Shown here piece by piece: positions 16,466 to 23,986 of a stretch of DNA of 64,000 bases; positions within the stretch are counted from its first letter, which is position 1, and the number at the start of each line of letters is the position of its first letter. The notes under the pieces were generated by a model. It was not told the origin of the DNA. It did not search any database and saw nothing but the letters and a program-made list of their open reading frames with translations. Where the stretch lies: the NCBI GenBank assembly GCA_020160805.1, contig JAIUPO010000016.1, forward strand, positions 1-64,000, given 5' to 3'. A program made the position numbers and the translations under genes. The DNA is from Actinomycetota bacterium. GTDB lineage: Bacteria; Actinomycetota; Actinomycetes; Actinomycetales; Dermatophilaceae.

Positions 16466-17065
16466 TCACGCCGGCAGAAACTCCTCCGCCGCCGCCTGGA
16501 CCTTCGCGCGATAGGCGACCCAGTCGATCTCCTCGGGGGTCGGCATACTCGGATCCCCGACATAGCGGCCGGCCCTCTCATCGAGCAGTTCGCGCAGGAT
16601 GTCCAAGTGACCGGCGTGCCGGGCGGTCTCGATGGACATATGCACCAGCAGCGTCCCGAGCGTGGGGTGGCGCCGCTCGGGCGCCCACCACGCGACTGTG
16701 CCGCGGTCGGTCAGCGCGGTGACCGCGAAGGTCTCCTGGGCATGCGCCCAGGCGTGGGCGTAGAAGTCCCGGATCGCCTGCGCTGACTCCTGCGGCGTCG
16801 CCCACATGTCGTCATTGATCGCGGCACGCTCGGCAAACCAGGGCAGCGGATTCGGCCAGGGACGCCCGAAGGTGTCTCCGAAGTAGCCCGCCTCGATGCT
16901 CGCCAGGTGCTTGACGATGCCGAGCAGATTGCTGCCGGTGGCCGTCAGCGGGCGGCGCAGGTCATAGTCGCTGAGGCCGTCGAGTTTCTGGAGCACGGCC
17001 GTATGCAGATCGCCCAGCCGCGCAATCAACTCCGCCTTCAGGGCTGCTTCCTCGCGCTCATCCAT
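16466..17065 (-). CDS. DinB-superfamily (DUF664) protein
   Basis: A 199-residue four-helix DinB/DUF664 protein. Metal-ligand candidates are the His in GIVKHLASIEAGYFG near 53 and the two His in HMSIETARHAGHLDILREL near 145-155, matching the three-His pattern of the family. In actinobacteria many such proteins are mycothiol-dependent transferases. The substrate is unknown. It lies between the sigma operon and the MarR gene and has no obvious partner. Confidence 0.88.
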   Translation of the reverse strand: MDEREEAALKAELIARLGDLHTAVLQKLDGLSDYDLRRPLTATGSNLLGIVKHLASIEAGYFGDTFGRPWPNPLPWFAERAAINDDMWATPQESAQAIRDFYAHAWAHAQETFAVTALTDRGTVAWWAPERRHPTLGTLLVHMSIETARHAGHLDILRELLDERAGRYVGDPSMPTPEEIDWVAYRAKVQAAAEEFLPA

Positions 17066-17113
17066 GCGAGCAGTCTGCCGGGTCGCTGTGGTCGGCAGGC
17101 TGGCCGCGGCGAA

Positions 17114-17596
17114 TCAGAAATCGCCGGCGTTGGCGCGCAGGGCCGCGAGGATGTCGACGAGTCGCTCGGCCTGGGCGGCGCTGATGCCGGGCGAGTCGAA
17201 GACCTGGGCGTTGACGGCAGTCGTCGCCTCGGCGGCGATCGCTCGACCCGCGTCGGTGATGGTGACGATGAAGGCGCGGCGGTCATCGGGGTGGATGGTG
17301 CGCTGGACCAATCCGGCGCGCTCCAGGCGATCAACCGCATTGGTCACGCTGCTTTGATGCACCTGCAGGCGGCCACCGATGACCGACATCGGCAGGGAGC
17401 CGCGGCTGCTGAAGGTCAGCAGCATGAGCACCTCATAGCGCGCGAAAGTGATCCCGAATGGCTTGAGCGCCGCTTCGACGCGCCGCAGCATGATCGCCTG
17501 GGCGCGCATCAGCGAGGTCACGGCGCTCATGCCCAGGGCGGACTCGCTCCAGCCGTGCTCCGTCCATTGCCGACGGGCCTCCGCGATGGTGTCCAC
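17114..17596 (-). CDS. MarR-family transcriptional regulator
   Basis: A 160-residue winged-helix protein. The recognition region MSVIGGRLQVHQSSVTNAVD and the wing RTIHPDDRRAFIVTITDAG near residue 105 are characteristic of MarR. It is divergent from icmF. The spacer contains the palindrome TGGACGTCCA just upstream of its own start and a related inverted repeat over the likely icmF promoter, so it probably represses both genes and responds to an acyl-CoA or related ligand. The ligand is inferred from context. Confidence 0.9.
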   Translation of the reverse strand: MDTIAEARRQWTEHGWSESALGMSAVTSLMRAQAIMLRRVEAALKPFGITFARYEVLMLLTFSSRGSLPMSVIGGRLQVHQSSVTNAVDRLERAGLVQRTIHPDDRRAFIVTITDAGRAIAAEATTAVNAQVFDSPGISAAQAERLVDILAALRANAGDF

Positions 17597-17610
17597 GCGG
17601 CCAGACTACA

Positions 17611-17620
17611 TGGACGTCCA
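17611..17620. promoter_or_regulatory. MarR-type operator candidate 1
   Basis: The perfect palindrome TGGACGTCCA lies 15 bases upstream of the MarR start codon. Confidence 0.45.
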
Positions 17621-17667
17621 ATGAACTACGAGGGCCGGCAGCACGCCGAGGGCGGCGTTGCCGCTCT

Positions 17668-17705
17668 TTCCCGATTTGCATGGATGTCCTAGTATTGGAC
17701 GTACA
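17668..17705 (+). promoter_or_regulatory. icmF promoter with overlapping operator candidate 2
   Basis: A -10-like TAGTAT (17690-17695) lies 16 bases after TTTCCC. It is embedded in the imperfect palindrome GTCCTAGTATTGGAC, which resembles the TGGACGTCCA site near the MarR gene. A repressor bound here would block RNA polymerase. The leader to the icmF GTG is short. Confidence 0.45.
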
Positions 17706-17726
17706 CGTAATCCGAGGGAGTACGCC

Positions 17727-20700
17727 GTGACTAAGCCCGCCCTGCACGTCCCCGTGAATCCCGTCCGCTTTGTGACGGCCGCCAGCCTCTTCGACGGCCA
17801 TGACGCGGCGATCAACATCATGCGCCGGCTGCTCCAGAGTCAGGGCGCGGAGGTGGTCCACCTCGGTCACGACCGCAGCGTCGCCGATATCGTCACGGCG
17901 GCGATCCAGGAGGACGCCCAAGGCGTCGCGATCAGTAGCTATCAGGGTGGCCACGTCGAGTACTTCACCTATCTGGTGCAGGAGCTCGCCGCCCGCGGGG
18001 CCGGGCACATCAAGGTGTATGGCGGTGGTGGCGGCGTCATCGTGCCCGCCGAGATCGCGCAACTGGCCGAGGTCGGCGCGCACATCTTCAGCCCCCAGGA
18101 CGGGCAGCGGCTCGGCCTGCCGGGGATGATCAACGAACTTATCGCCGAGTGCGACACCGAACTGGCCAGCGGCGCCGACCTTGAGGGTCTGCTCGCGGGC
18201 GAGGAGCGGGCGCTCGCCCGGGCGATCACAGTCCTGGAGGCCGGTCACGATGACGCCTTCGCGGCTGCGGTTCTGGAGGCCGGAGGTCGGCGCAGCGTGC
18301 CGGTGCTCGGCATCACCGGCACGGGCGGCTCGGGCAAGTCCTCGTTGACCGATGAATTGGTGCGTCGCCTGCGACGGGACGCCGGGGACAAGTTGCGGGT
18401 GGCCGTGCTGGCGATCGACCCGACGCGCCGACGCGGCGGCGGGGCCCTGCTGGGCGACCGGATCCGGATGAATTCCATCGAGCCGGGCGTGGTCTTCTTC
18501 CGCAGCCTCGCGACCCGAGAGGCCGGCAGCGTGCTGCCGCGCGGCATCGACTCGATGATCGCGGCGGCCAAGGCCGCGGCATACGACCTGGTCATCGTGG
18601 AGACCCCCGGGATCGGCCAGGGCGATGCGGCGATCACCGAGCACGTCGATGTCTCGCTCTATGTCATGACGCCGGAGTTCGGCGCCGCGAGCCAGCTCGA
18701 AAAGATCGACATGCTCGATTACGCGGATGTCGTGGCGATCAACAAATTCGAGCGGCGCGGAGCCGAGGATGCGCGCCGCGATGTCGCCAAGCAGATGATC
18801 CGCAACCGCGAGGCCTTTGGCGTCGCGTGGGATGACATGCCGGTCTTCGGCACCTCCGCGGCGCGCTTCGACGATGACGGTGTGACCGCGCTCTACCAGC
18901 ACCTCAAGGGTCTGCTGACCGAGGCGGGCTTGCCGGCCTTCGACGGCATCCTCCCGAGCCCCTCGACCAAGACCTCGACCGGCTTGACCTCGGTGCTGCC
19001 AAAGGGCCGCGAGCGCTATCTCGCGGAGATTGCCGCGTCGGTGCGCGATCACCACGCCGAGACGGCCGCGCAGGCGTCGGCAGCGCGGACCCTGCAGCAG
19101 ATCACGGTGACGCAAGAATTGTTGCGGGAGAAGGACTCTGGCGCGGCCGATGCCGTGGCGGCGGTCCGCGCCGAGGCGGCGACGGCCGTCTCCGAGAGCA
19201 CCAGCGAACTGCTCGCCGCCTGGCCGGAGCGGGTGGCGGCATACGCCGGGGACGAGCAGGTGTATGTCGTGCGCGGCAAGGAGATCCGCACCCCGCTGAC
19301 CCGCACCACCCTCTCGGGCTCGCACATCAAGCGGGTCGCGCTGCCGAGGTATGTCGACGACGGCGAGCTGGTGCGCTTCCTGCGCAGCGAGAACCTGCCG
19401 GGCTATTTCCCGTTCACGGCGGGCGTCTTCCCGTTCAAGCGCAAGGAAGAGAATCCCGCGAGAATGTTTGCGGGAGAAGGCGATCCGGCGCGCACCAACC
19501 GGCGCTTCAAGCTGCTCTCCGCCGGGCAGCCGGCGACGCGGCTGTCCACCGCCTTTGATTCCGTGACGCTCTATGGTCGCGACCCCGACCCGCGTCCCGA
19601 TGTCTATGGCAAGGTAGGCACCTCCGGTGTTTCGGTCGCGACGCTGGATGACATGAAGGTGCTCTATGGCGGTTTCGACCTGTGCTCGCCGACGACGTCG
19701 GTGTCGATGACGATCAACGGTCCGGCCCCAACGATCCTCGCGATGTTCCTCAACACCGCCATCGATCAGCAGCTCGACGCCTTCCGTGAGGAGGAGGGCC
19801 GGGAGCCGGATGACGCTGAGGCAGAAGAGGTTCGGGCGCGCGCGCTGTCCACGGTGCGTGGCACGGTGCAGGCCGACATCCTCAAGGAGGACCAGGGGCA
19901 GAACACCTGCATCTTCTCCACCGAGTTCGCGCTGCGGGCGATGGCGGACATCCAGGAGTTCTTCATCGCCAACCAGGTGCGCAACTTCTATTCGGTCTCG
20001 ATCAGCGGCTATCACATCGCCGAGGCGGGCGCGAACCCCATCAGCCAGCTCGCCTTCACGCTCGCCAATGGCTTCACCTATGTCGAGGCCTATCTCGCCC
20101 GCGGGATGAAGATCGACGACTTCGCGCCGAACCTGTCCTTCTTCTTCTCCAATGGCATGGACGCGGAGTATTCGGTCATCGGCCGCGTCGCCCGGCGCAT
20201 CTGGGCGGTGGCGATGAAAGAGAAGTATGGCGCCGGCGAGCGCGCCCAGAAGCTGAAGTATCACGTGCAGACCTCTGGCCGCTCGCTGCACGCGCAGGAG
20301 ATGGACTTCAACGACATCCGCACGACCTTGCAGGCGTTGTGCGCGCTGTACGACAACGCAAACTCGCTGCACACCAATGCTTTTGACGAGGCCATCACGA
20401 CGCCGACTGCGCACAGCGTGCGCCGGGCGTTGGCGATCCAGCTGATCATCGATCAGGAGTGGGGGCTGTCGATCAACGAGAACCCGCTGCAGGGGTCGTT
20501 CATCATCGAGGAGCTCACCGACCTCGTTGAGGAGGCCGTGCTCACCGAGTTCGAGCGGATCGCCGACCGCGGCGGCGTGCTCGGCGCGATGGAGACCGGC
20601 TATCAGCGCGGCAAGATCCAGGACGAGTCGATGCTCTATGAGCACAAGAAGCACGACGGCTCGTTGCCCATCGTCGGCGTCAACACCTTCCTCTCCGACG

Positions 20701-20957
20701 ACCACAGCCACGACACCCAGAGCGTGGAGTTGGCCCGTGGCACCGAAGAGGAGAAGCAGTCTCAGTTGACTCGCCTGCGCGACTTCCAGACCCGACACCA
20801 GGGCGAGGCCGAGCCGGCGCTGGAGCGACTGCGCCAGGTCGCCACCTCCGGCGGCAATCTCTTCGAGGAACTGATGGAGACCGTCAAGGTCGCCTCCCTC
20901 GGCCAGATCAGCACCGCCTTCTTCGAGGTCGGCGGCCAGTACCGCCGCAACGTCTGA
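17727..20957 (+). CDS. icmF: fused isobutyryl-CoA mutase (IcmF)
   Basis: A 1076-residue fused B12 mutase counted from a GTG with GAGGGAG eight bases upstream. Order: B12-binding domain (residues 10-145; LFDGHDAAINIMRRLL and VVHLGHDRSVADIV), MeaB-like G-protein chaperone (P-loop GITGTGGSGKSS with K204, ETPGIGQGD), linker, then the mutase TIM barrel with SGYHIAEAGANPISQLAFTL and the C-terminal catalytic region. This fusion order is specific to IcmF, which interconverts isobutyryl-CoA and n-butyryl-CoA with built-in GTP-dependent cofactor loading. The active-site segment FTAGVFPFKR has Phe as in isobutyryl-type enzymes. It is divergent from and probably controlled by the MarR gene. Confidence 0.95.
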   Translation: MTKPALHVPVNPVRFVTAASLFDGHDAAINIMRRLLQSQGAEVVHLGHDRSVADIVTAAIQEDAQGVAISSYQGGHVEYFTYLVQELAARGAGHIKVYGGGGGVIVPAEIAQLAEVGAHIFSPQDGQRLGLPGMINELIAECDTELASGADLEGLLAGEERALARAITVLEAGHDDAFAAAVLEAGGRRSVPVLGITGTGGSGKSSLTDELVRRLRRDAGDKLRVAVLAIDPTRRRGGGALLGDRIRMNSIEPGVVFFRSLATREAGSVLPRGIDSMIAAAKAAAYDLVIVETPGIGQGDAAITEHVDVSLYVMTPEFGAASQLEKIDMLDYADVVAINKFERRGAEDARRDVAKQMIRNREAFGVAWDDMPVFGTSAARFDDDGVTALYQHLKGLLTEAGLPAFDGILPSPSTKTSTGLTSVLPKGRERYLAEIAASVRDHHAETAAQASAARTLQQITVTQELLREKDSGAADAVAAVRAEAATAVSESTSELLAAWPERVAAYAGDEQVYVVRGKEIRTPLTRTTLSGSHIKRVALPRYVDDGELVRFLRSENLPGYFPFTAGVFPFKRKEENPARMFAGEGDPARTNRRFKLLSAGQPATRLSTAFDSVTLYGRDPDPRPDVYGKVGTSGVSVATLDDMKVLYGGFDLCSPTTSVSMTINGPAPTILAMFLNTAIDQQLDAFREEEGREPDDAEAEEVRARALSTVRGTVQADILKEDQGQNTCIFSTEFALRAMADIQEFFIANQVRNFYSVSISGYHIAEAGANPISQLAFTLANGFTYVEAYLARGMKIDDFAPNLSFFFSNGMDAEYSVIGRVARRIWAVAMKEKYGAGERAQKLKYHVQTSGRSLHAQEMDFNDIRTTLQALCALYDNANSLHTNAFDEAITTPTAHSVRRALAIQLIIDQEWGLSINENPLQGSFIIEELTDLVEEAVLTEFERIADRGGVLGAMETGYQRGKIQDESMLYEHKKHDGSLPIVGVNTFLSDDHSHDTQSVELARGTEEEKQSQLTRLRDFQTRHQGEAEPALERLRQVATSGGNLFEELMETVKVASLGQISTAFFEVGGQYRRNV

Positions 20958-21025
20958 CGGCTCGGCCTTGGCCGGCGGGGGTCTCCTAACTTCTGCTGGG
21001 CCTCCTAACCTCTGCTAGCAAAGGA

Positions 21026-21067
21026 ACGTCGAATCCGCACACCTTCTAAGGTGTGCGGATTCGACGT
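21026..21067 (+). terminator. strong terminator hairpin after icmF
   Basis: Arms of 20 bases at 21026-21045 and 21048-21067 are exact reverse complements around a two-base centre, ending about 70 bases after the icmF stop. The outer bases ACGTCGA/TCGACGT recall the inverted repeat at 9775-9839. Confidence 0.75.
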
Positions 21068-21142
21068 ACCTGTGCTGACTTGGCCTCGGCGGGCGACGCG
21101 CCTCCTGCGGGGTCGGGATGCGGGCCGCCGTATGCCGTGGCC

Positions 21143-21694
21143 TCACCAGCGCGGGGCGTCCTGGGGTGTGTTGCCGTATGCCGGGGGCTGCTGGTCGTAG
21201 GGCGAGTAGCTAGCCGGGTGCTGGGCATAGCTGTCGCCGTAGGGGGAGGGGTATGCCGGCTGAGCCGCGCTGTGGTGGCCACGAGCCGCGCCGCGGCGGC
21301 GCGCGGTCAGCGCGAAGGCGGCGATCACGGCGCCGAGGACGAGCATCGGCCAGACCTTGACGCGGATCCCGAGATCGCTGGCGGCGAGCAGGCCACCGAC
21401 CACGGTGAGGGCGATCGCCGAGGTCTGCCCGCCCCGGACGGCCCGCTCGATCACGGTGCGGCCGCTGCTGTCCGGCAGCAGGATCCACGCGAGCAGGTAG
21501 ACCGCGAGCATCGGGCTGACGAAGGCCAGAACGACCGCGGCGAGGCGCACGAACTTGGGGGCGACGCCCAATCGGGCGGCGACGGCGCTGCATACGCCGG
21601 CGACCATCTTGTCGTCGCGGCGACGGAAGGAGGAGTTCGAGGTTGCCTCGAAGAAGCGGTCGAGGCCGGTCCGGGTGCTGGCTGCTGTGGTCAT
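21143..21694 (-). CDS. PspC-domain membrane protein
   Basis: A 183-residue protein from the ATG at 21694 (MTTAASTRTGLDRF). Residues 22-85 form a PspC domain (DDKMVAGVCSAVAARLGV, then a membrane segment ending in LLAWILLP). Two further hydrophobic stretches follow, and the tail is rich in Pro, Tyr and Gln (the QQPPAYGNTPQ region). PspC proteins act in envelope stress sensing. An 11-base inverted repeat lies just upstream of the start. Confidence 0.88.
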   Translation of the reverse strand: MTTAASTRTGLDRFFEATSNSSFRRRDDKMVAGVCSAVAARLGVAPKFVRLAAVVLAFVSPMLAVYLLAWILLPDSSGRTVIERAVRGGQTSAIALTVVGGLLAASDLGIRVKVWPMLVLGAVIAAFALTARRRGAARGHHSAAQPAYPSPYGDSYAQHPASYSPYDQQPPAYGNTPQDAPRW

Positions 21695-21739
21695 GTCTCT
21701 ACTGTCGCGCCGGGCCGCGAAGCGGGCCATTGGGTCCAC

Positions 21740-21780
21740 CCCTGACCGGACCCCCGAGCAGCCCTGATCCGGTCAGGGCT
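21740..21780. promoter_or_regulatory. inverted repeats upstream of pspC and the TetR stump
   Basis: CCCTGACCGGA (21740-21750) pairs with TCCGGTCAGGG (21768-21778). An alternative smaller hairpin AGCCCTGA/TCAGGGCT lies inside the second half. It sits between divergent genes and could be an operator or alternative RNA hairpins. Confidence 0.45.
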
Positions 21781-21821
21781 GCGGAGACAGGCTCAACACA
21801 AACGGAGTTGAACTCGGCAGA

Positions 21822-22265
21822 TTGCGACCCGGCGCACCGCTCGCCGAGAACCTCGCCCTCGTCCTGCACGCCGGCCTGGACACGATGGCGCCCTTCCACT
21901 CCTTCGGCTCCACGCTGGTGCAATCGGCCCTCCGAACCAGCTCGGGGGTCAGTCCGTTCGCGCGCGATTCCGCGCCAGCGCGCGAGGCGGCGATCAGCCT
22001 GATGCGCGAGGTCACCACCACGAGTCGCGGCAAGGTGGGCGGGCGACTCGGAGAGCAACTGCCCCGGCTGTTGTGGCTGGCATACCTCGGGGTCACGCTG
22101 CACTGGGTCGTCGACGACTCGCCGGGGCAGGAGCGGACACGGGTGCTCGTGGAGCGCGTGGCGCCCTTGCTGGGCAAGGCGATTCGCCTCGCGGGGACGC
22201 CCGTCGCGAAGGGTTTCGTCAAGGATCTGACCGACCTGGTGGATGCCGTGGGTGGCCGGGCATGA
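21822..22265 (+). pseudogene. TetR-family regulator lacking its DNA-binding domain
   Basis: The 147-residue frame corresponds to the ligand-binding half of a TetR-family regulator (ENLALVLHAGLDTMAPFHSFG, then LVQSALRTSSGVSPFARDSAP, and a helical end). The N-terminal helix-turn-helix of about 50 residues is missing, and the frame upstream contains no such sequence. The GTG/ATG start usage is unclear. It overlaps the next start codon as ATGA, so it may still be translated as a coupling frame, but it cannot bind DNA as a TetR protein. Confidence 0.7.
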
Positions 22266-23203
22266 GCAGCATTGTCATTGCGGGAGCCGGTGGCTTCATT
22301 GGGCGGCATCTCGTGCGCGCCTTCGAGGCTGATGGCTTCACCGTTCGCACGATCGGACGCGGCCGTGACGCCGACGCGCAGTGGGGCGGCGATCTCACAT
22401 CGGCGCTCGAGGGCACGGCGGCCTTGATCAATCTCGCCGGCCGCTCGGTGAGCTGCCGCTACACTAAGCGCACCGCCGACGAGATCTTCCGGTCGCGGAC
22501 GGAGACGACCAAAGACCTCGGCGCTTCCCTGGCGAAGTGCTCGAATCCCCCTGCCGTGTGGCTCAATTCGAGCACTGGCACGATCTATCGCGACGCCCGC
22601 GACCGCGCGCAAGACGAGATCCATGGGGAGCTAGGCAGCGGCTTCTCGGTGGCTGTCGCGCGCGCTTGGGAGCAGGAGTTGTATGCCGCCCCAACCCCCA
22701 TCCGCAAGGTGGCCCTGCGCACCGCGATCACGTTAGGCAGCGGAGGCGGCGCCCTCAGCCCGCTGATCAACCTGGCCCGCATCGGTTTCGGCGGCGCGCA
22801 GGGTGATGGCGACCAGATCGTCTCCTGGATTCACATCGATGACATCTATGGCGCAATCCGCCACCTCATCGACCACGACATTGCGGGACCGGTGAACCTC
22901 GCCGCCCCGCAGCCGGTGACCAACCGCGAGCTGATGGCCGCGGTGCGCACGCACTTCGGCTCACCGCTCGGGCTGGGCGACTCGGCTCGCCCGCGACTCG
23001 GCATACCCCTGGGAGCGCGGATGCTCGGCTTCGGTGGCCGCGTCATCCGCACCGAGCCAGAGCTGGTCCTTAAGAGCCGCTGGGTTGACCCCGGTGTGCT
23101 GCGGGGAACCGGGTACGCCTTCCGCTTCCCCGATCTCGACGCCGCCCTCGCCGATATCGCGGCCCACACCCCCCGCGGCCTGCTGCCCGTCCAGCTCGGC
23201 TGA
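22262..23203 (+). CDS. DUF1731 NAD(P)-dependent epimerase (SDR39U1/YfcH type)
   Basis: A 313-residue extended short-chain dehydrogenase-like protein. The Rossmann motif is IAGAGGFIGRHLVRAF at residues 5-20. INLAGRSVSCRYTKR follows, then NSSTGTIYRD near residue 105, and the C-terminal DUF1731 segment is ELVLKSRWVDPGVLRGTGY. The start overlaps the TetR stump by ATGA. Members of this family bind NADP and are linked to nucleotide-sugar-like chemistry, but the reaction is unknown. Confidence 0.88.
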   Translation: MSSIVIAGAGGFIGRHLVRAFEADGFTVRTIGRGRDADAQWGGDLTSALEGTAALINLAGRSVSCRYTKRTADEIFRSRTETTKDLGASLAKCSNPPAVWLNSSTGTIYRDARDRAQDEIHGELGSGFSVAVARAWEQELYAAPTPIRKVALRTAITLGSGGGALSPLINLARIGFGGAQGDGDQIVSWIHIDDIYGAIRHLIDHDIAGPVNLAAPQPVTNRELMAAVRTHFGSPLGLGDSARPRLGIPLGARMLGFGGRVIRTEPELVLKSRWVDPGVLRGTGYAFRFPDLDAALADIAAHTPRGLLPVQLG

Positions 23204-23330
23204 GCGGCCGTCGCCGCAGCCCCACCCCCAAGCCGAGCGGGCTTTGTGAGTGGGAGCGGGGCTATATCCCCGCTCCCACTCAGAGGCCCCGCTCCGCTCA
23301 GTAAATAAGGCCACAGGCGCTATTAATCAT

Positions 23331-23368
23331 CCCTATGGGTTGTGCAACCCATAGGGACGATCGACCCA
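23331..23368 (+). promoter_or_regulatory. 7-2-7 operator pair upstream of minigene 1
   Basis: TGGGTTG-TG-CAACCCA (23336-23351) lies inside a longer perfect palindrome with 12-base arms (23331-23342 and 23345-23356). A second weaker site, AGGGACG-AT-CGACCCA, starts 17 bases later (23353-23368). Two inverted heptamers separated by two bases is the layout recognised by NarL/LuxR-type response regulators. Confidence 0.75.
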
Positions 23369-23391
23369 TGGACGATATGTGAAAACCGCGA

Positions 23392-23434
23392 TTCTCTATT
23401 TCCGCGAGACCCACTCGCATATGGAACTAGAGAA
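23392..23434 (+). ncRNA. leader hairpin of minigene 1
   Basis: Outer stem TTCTCTA/TAGAGAA, then TTCC/GGAA, then an apical GCGAGACCCACTCGC in which CGAG pairs with CTCG around ACCCA. The same apical 15-mer recurs in front of minigene 2 while the outer stem sequences differ but still pair. The Shine-Dalgarno follows immediately. Confidence 0.65.
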
Positions 23435-23446
23435 GGGGAAGAACCG

Positions 23447-23479
23447 ATGCACTATATCGGATGGTTCGTTCGGCGCTAA
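23447..23479 (+). CDS. decapeptide minigene 1 (MHYIGWFVRR)
   Basis: A ten-codon ORF with ATG, stop TAA and an upstream purine-rich GGGGAAGAA. It is matched by a second ORF 280 bases downstream encoding MHYIGWFIKR. The two DNA sequences differ at third positions of the His, Tyr and Gly codons without changing the residue. The only amino-acid changes are V/I and R/K. That pattern indicates selection on the peptide. The ORF has its own operator, leader hairpin and terminator, so it is a free-standing transcript. The peptide is aromatic and basic, like a signal or leader peptide; the role is unknown. Confidence 0.7.
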   Translation: MHYIGWFVRR

Positions 23480-23503
23480 GCGCGCATTCACCTAATCAAT
23501 CGG

Positions 23504-23533
23504 CGCCGCAGGTCCCTCTCCGGACCTGCGGCG
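23504..23533 (+). terminator. terminator of minigene 1
   Basis: CGCCGCAGGTCC and GGACCTGCGGCG form a perfect 12-base GC-rich stem with a six-base loop, beginning 24 bases after the minigene stop. Confidence 0.85.
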
Positions 23534-23599
23534 TTCGACATGTCATAACCCGCGTCAAGAAGAACTAACCAGGATAGCGATCCAGAATTTCCAGGTCTA

Positions 23600-23653
23600 T
23601 GGGTTGCTCGACCCATGCCGTGGGTCGAGCAACACCATGGGACTAACAACCCA
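23600..23653 (+). promoter_or_regulatory. three 7-2-7 operators upstream of minigene 2
   Basis: TGGGTTG-CT-CGACCCA (23600-23615), TGGGTCG-AG-CAACACC (23621-23636) and TGGGACT-AA-CAACCCA (23638-23653) follow in tandem, with start-to-start distances of 21 and 17 bases. The first two also form a 12-base inverted repeat around TGCCG. The last site ends 73 bases before the minigene start codon. Confidence 0.72.
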
Positions 23654-23682
23654 TTTACGAACGAATCTCACGCTGCTTTTCT

Positions 23683-23711
23683 GATTCTGCGAGACCCACT
23701 CGCACAGAATC
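23683..23711 (+). ncRNA. leader hairpin of minigene 2
   Basis: Outer stem GATTCTG/CAGAATC with the apical GCGAGACCCACTCGC identical to that of minigene 1, followed by AAAGGAG and the start codon. Confidence 0.65.
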
Positions 23712-23726
23712 GGGAAAGGAGTTGAA

Positions 23727-23759
23727 ATGCATTACATCGGCTGGTTCATCAAGCGATGA
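23727..23759 (+). CDS. decapeptide minigene 2 (MHYIGWFIKR)
   Basis: A ten-codon ORF with AAAGGAG five bases before the ATG and a TGA stop. It is a paralogue of minigene 1 with conservative changes only (V to I, R to K). The shared order of operators, hairpin, Shine-Dalgarno, ORF and terminator shows that the whole unit was duplicated. It is not a leader for a downstream gene, because the next gene is on the opposite strand beyond the terminator. No exporter or maturation gene is adjacent. Confidence 0.7.
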   Translation: MHYIGWFIKR

Positions 23760-23777
23760 GGGCTTGAAACAAATGAT

Positions 23778-23816
23778 CACGCGCCGTGAACCCGTCACCG
23801 GGGTTCACGGCGTGTG
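23778..23816. terminator. terminator of minigene 2 / convergent gene
   Basis: CGCCGTGAACCC pairs with GGGTTCACGGCG, extended by CAC/GTG and one G-T pair to about 16 bases, with a seven-base loop. It starts about 20 bases after the minigene stop and can also stop leftward transcription from 24946. Confidence 0.85.
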
Positions 23817-23986
23817 GCGTTGCGCAAGACATGGTGGCAGGTCTGTCCAGGCATGAGGCTGGACAGTTCTGTGACAGATCCCCCCGTTCCGTTGGCGCGG
23901 ACGGGAAGAGGGGGCAGGGTCGTCCTTGAGAACGAGGACGCCGACTGTCATGGCGTACAGGGAGAGGGCAGGTGGTTGGGATGGCG

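Larger units (their letters stand above)
23204..23986. other. stretch without conventional genes, holding the two minigene units
   Basis: Between the epimerase stop and the leftward 319-residue gene no ordinary coding frame is present. The DNA is visibly richer in A and T than its surroundings. It holds the two decapeptide units with operators, hairpins and terminators (23331-23816); in 23817-23986 nothing further is recognised. Confidence 0.7.

Noticed and set aside
17433-20798. 1121-codon open frame on the minus strand
   Set aside because: It is antisense to icmF over its whole length and reads as Arg/His/Gly-rich sequence without domains; an artefact of third-position GC.
23447-23759. decapeptide ORFs as attenuator leaders
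   Set aside because: Unit 1 is followed only by unit 2, and unit 2 by a convergent gene; no downstream gene on the same strand within the terminator range.
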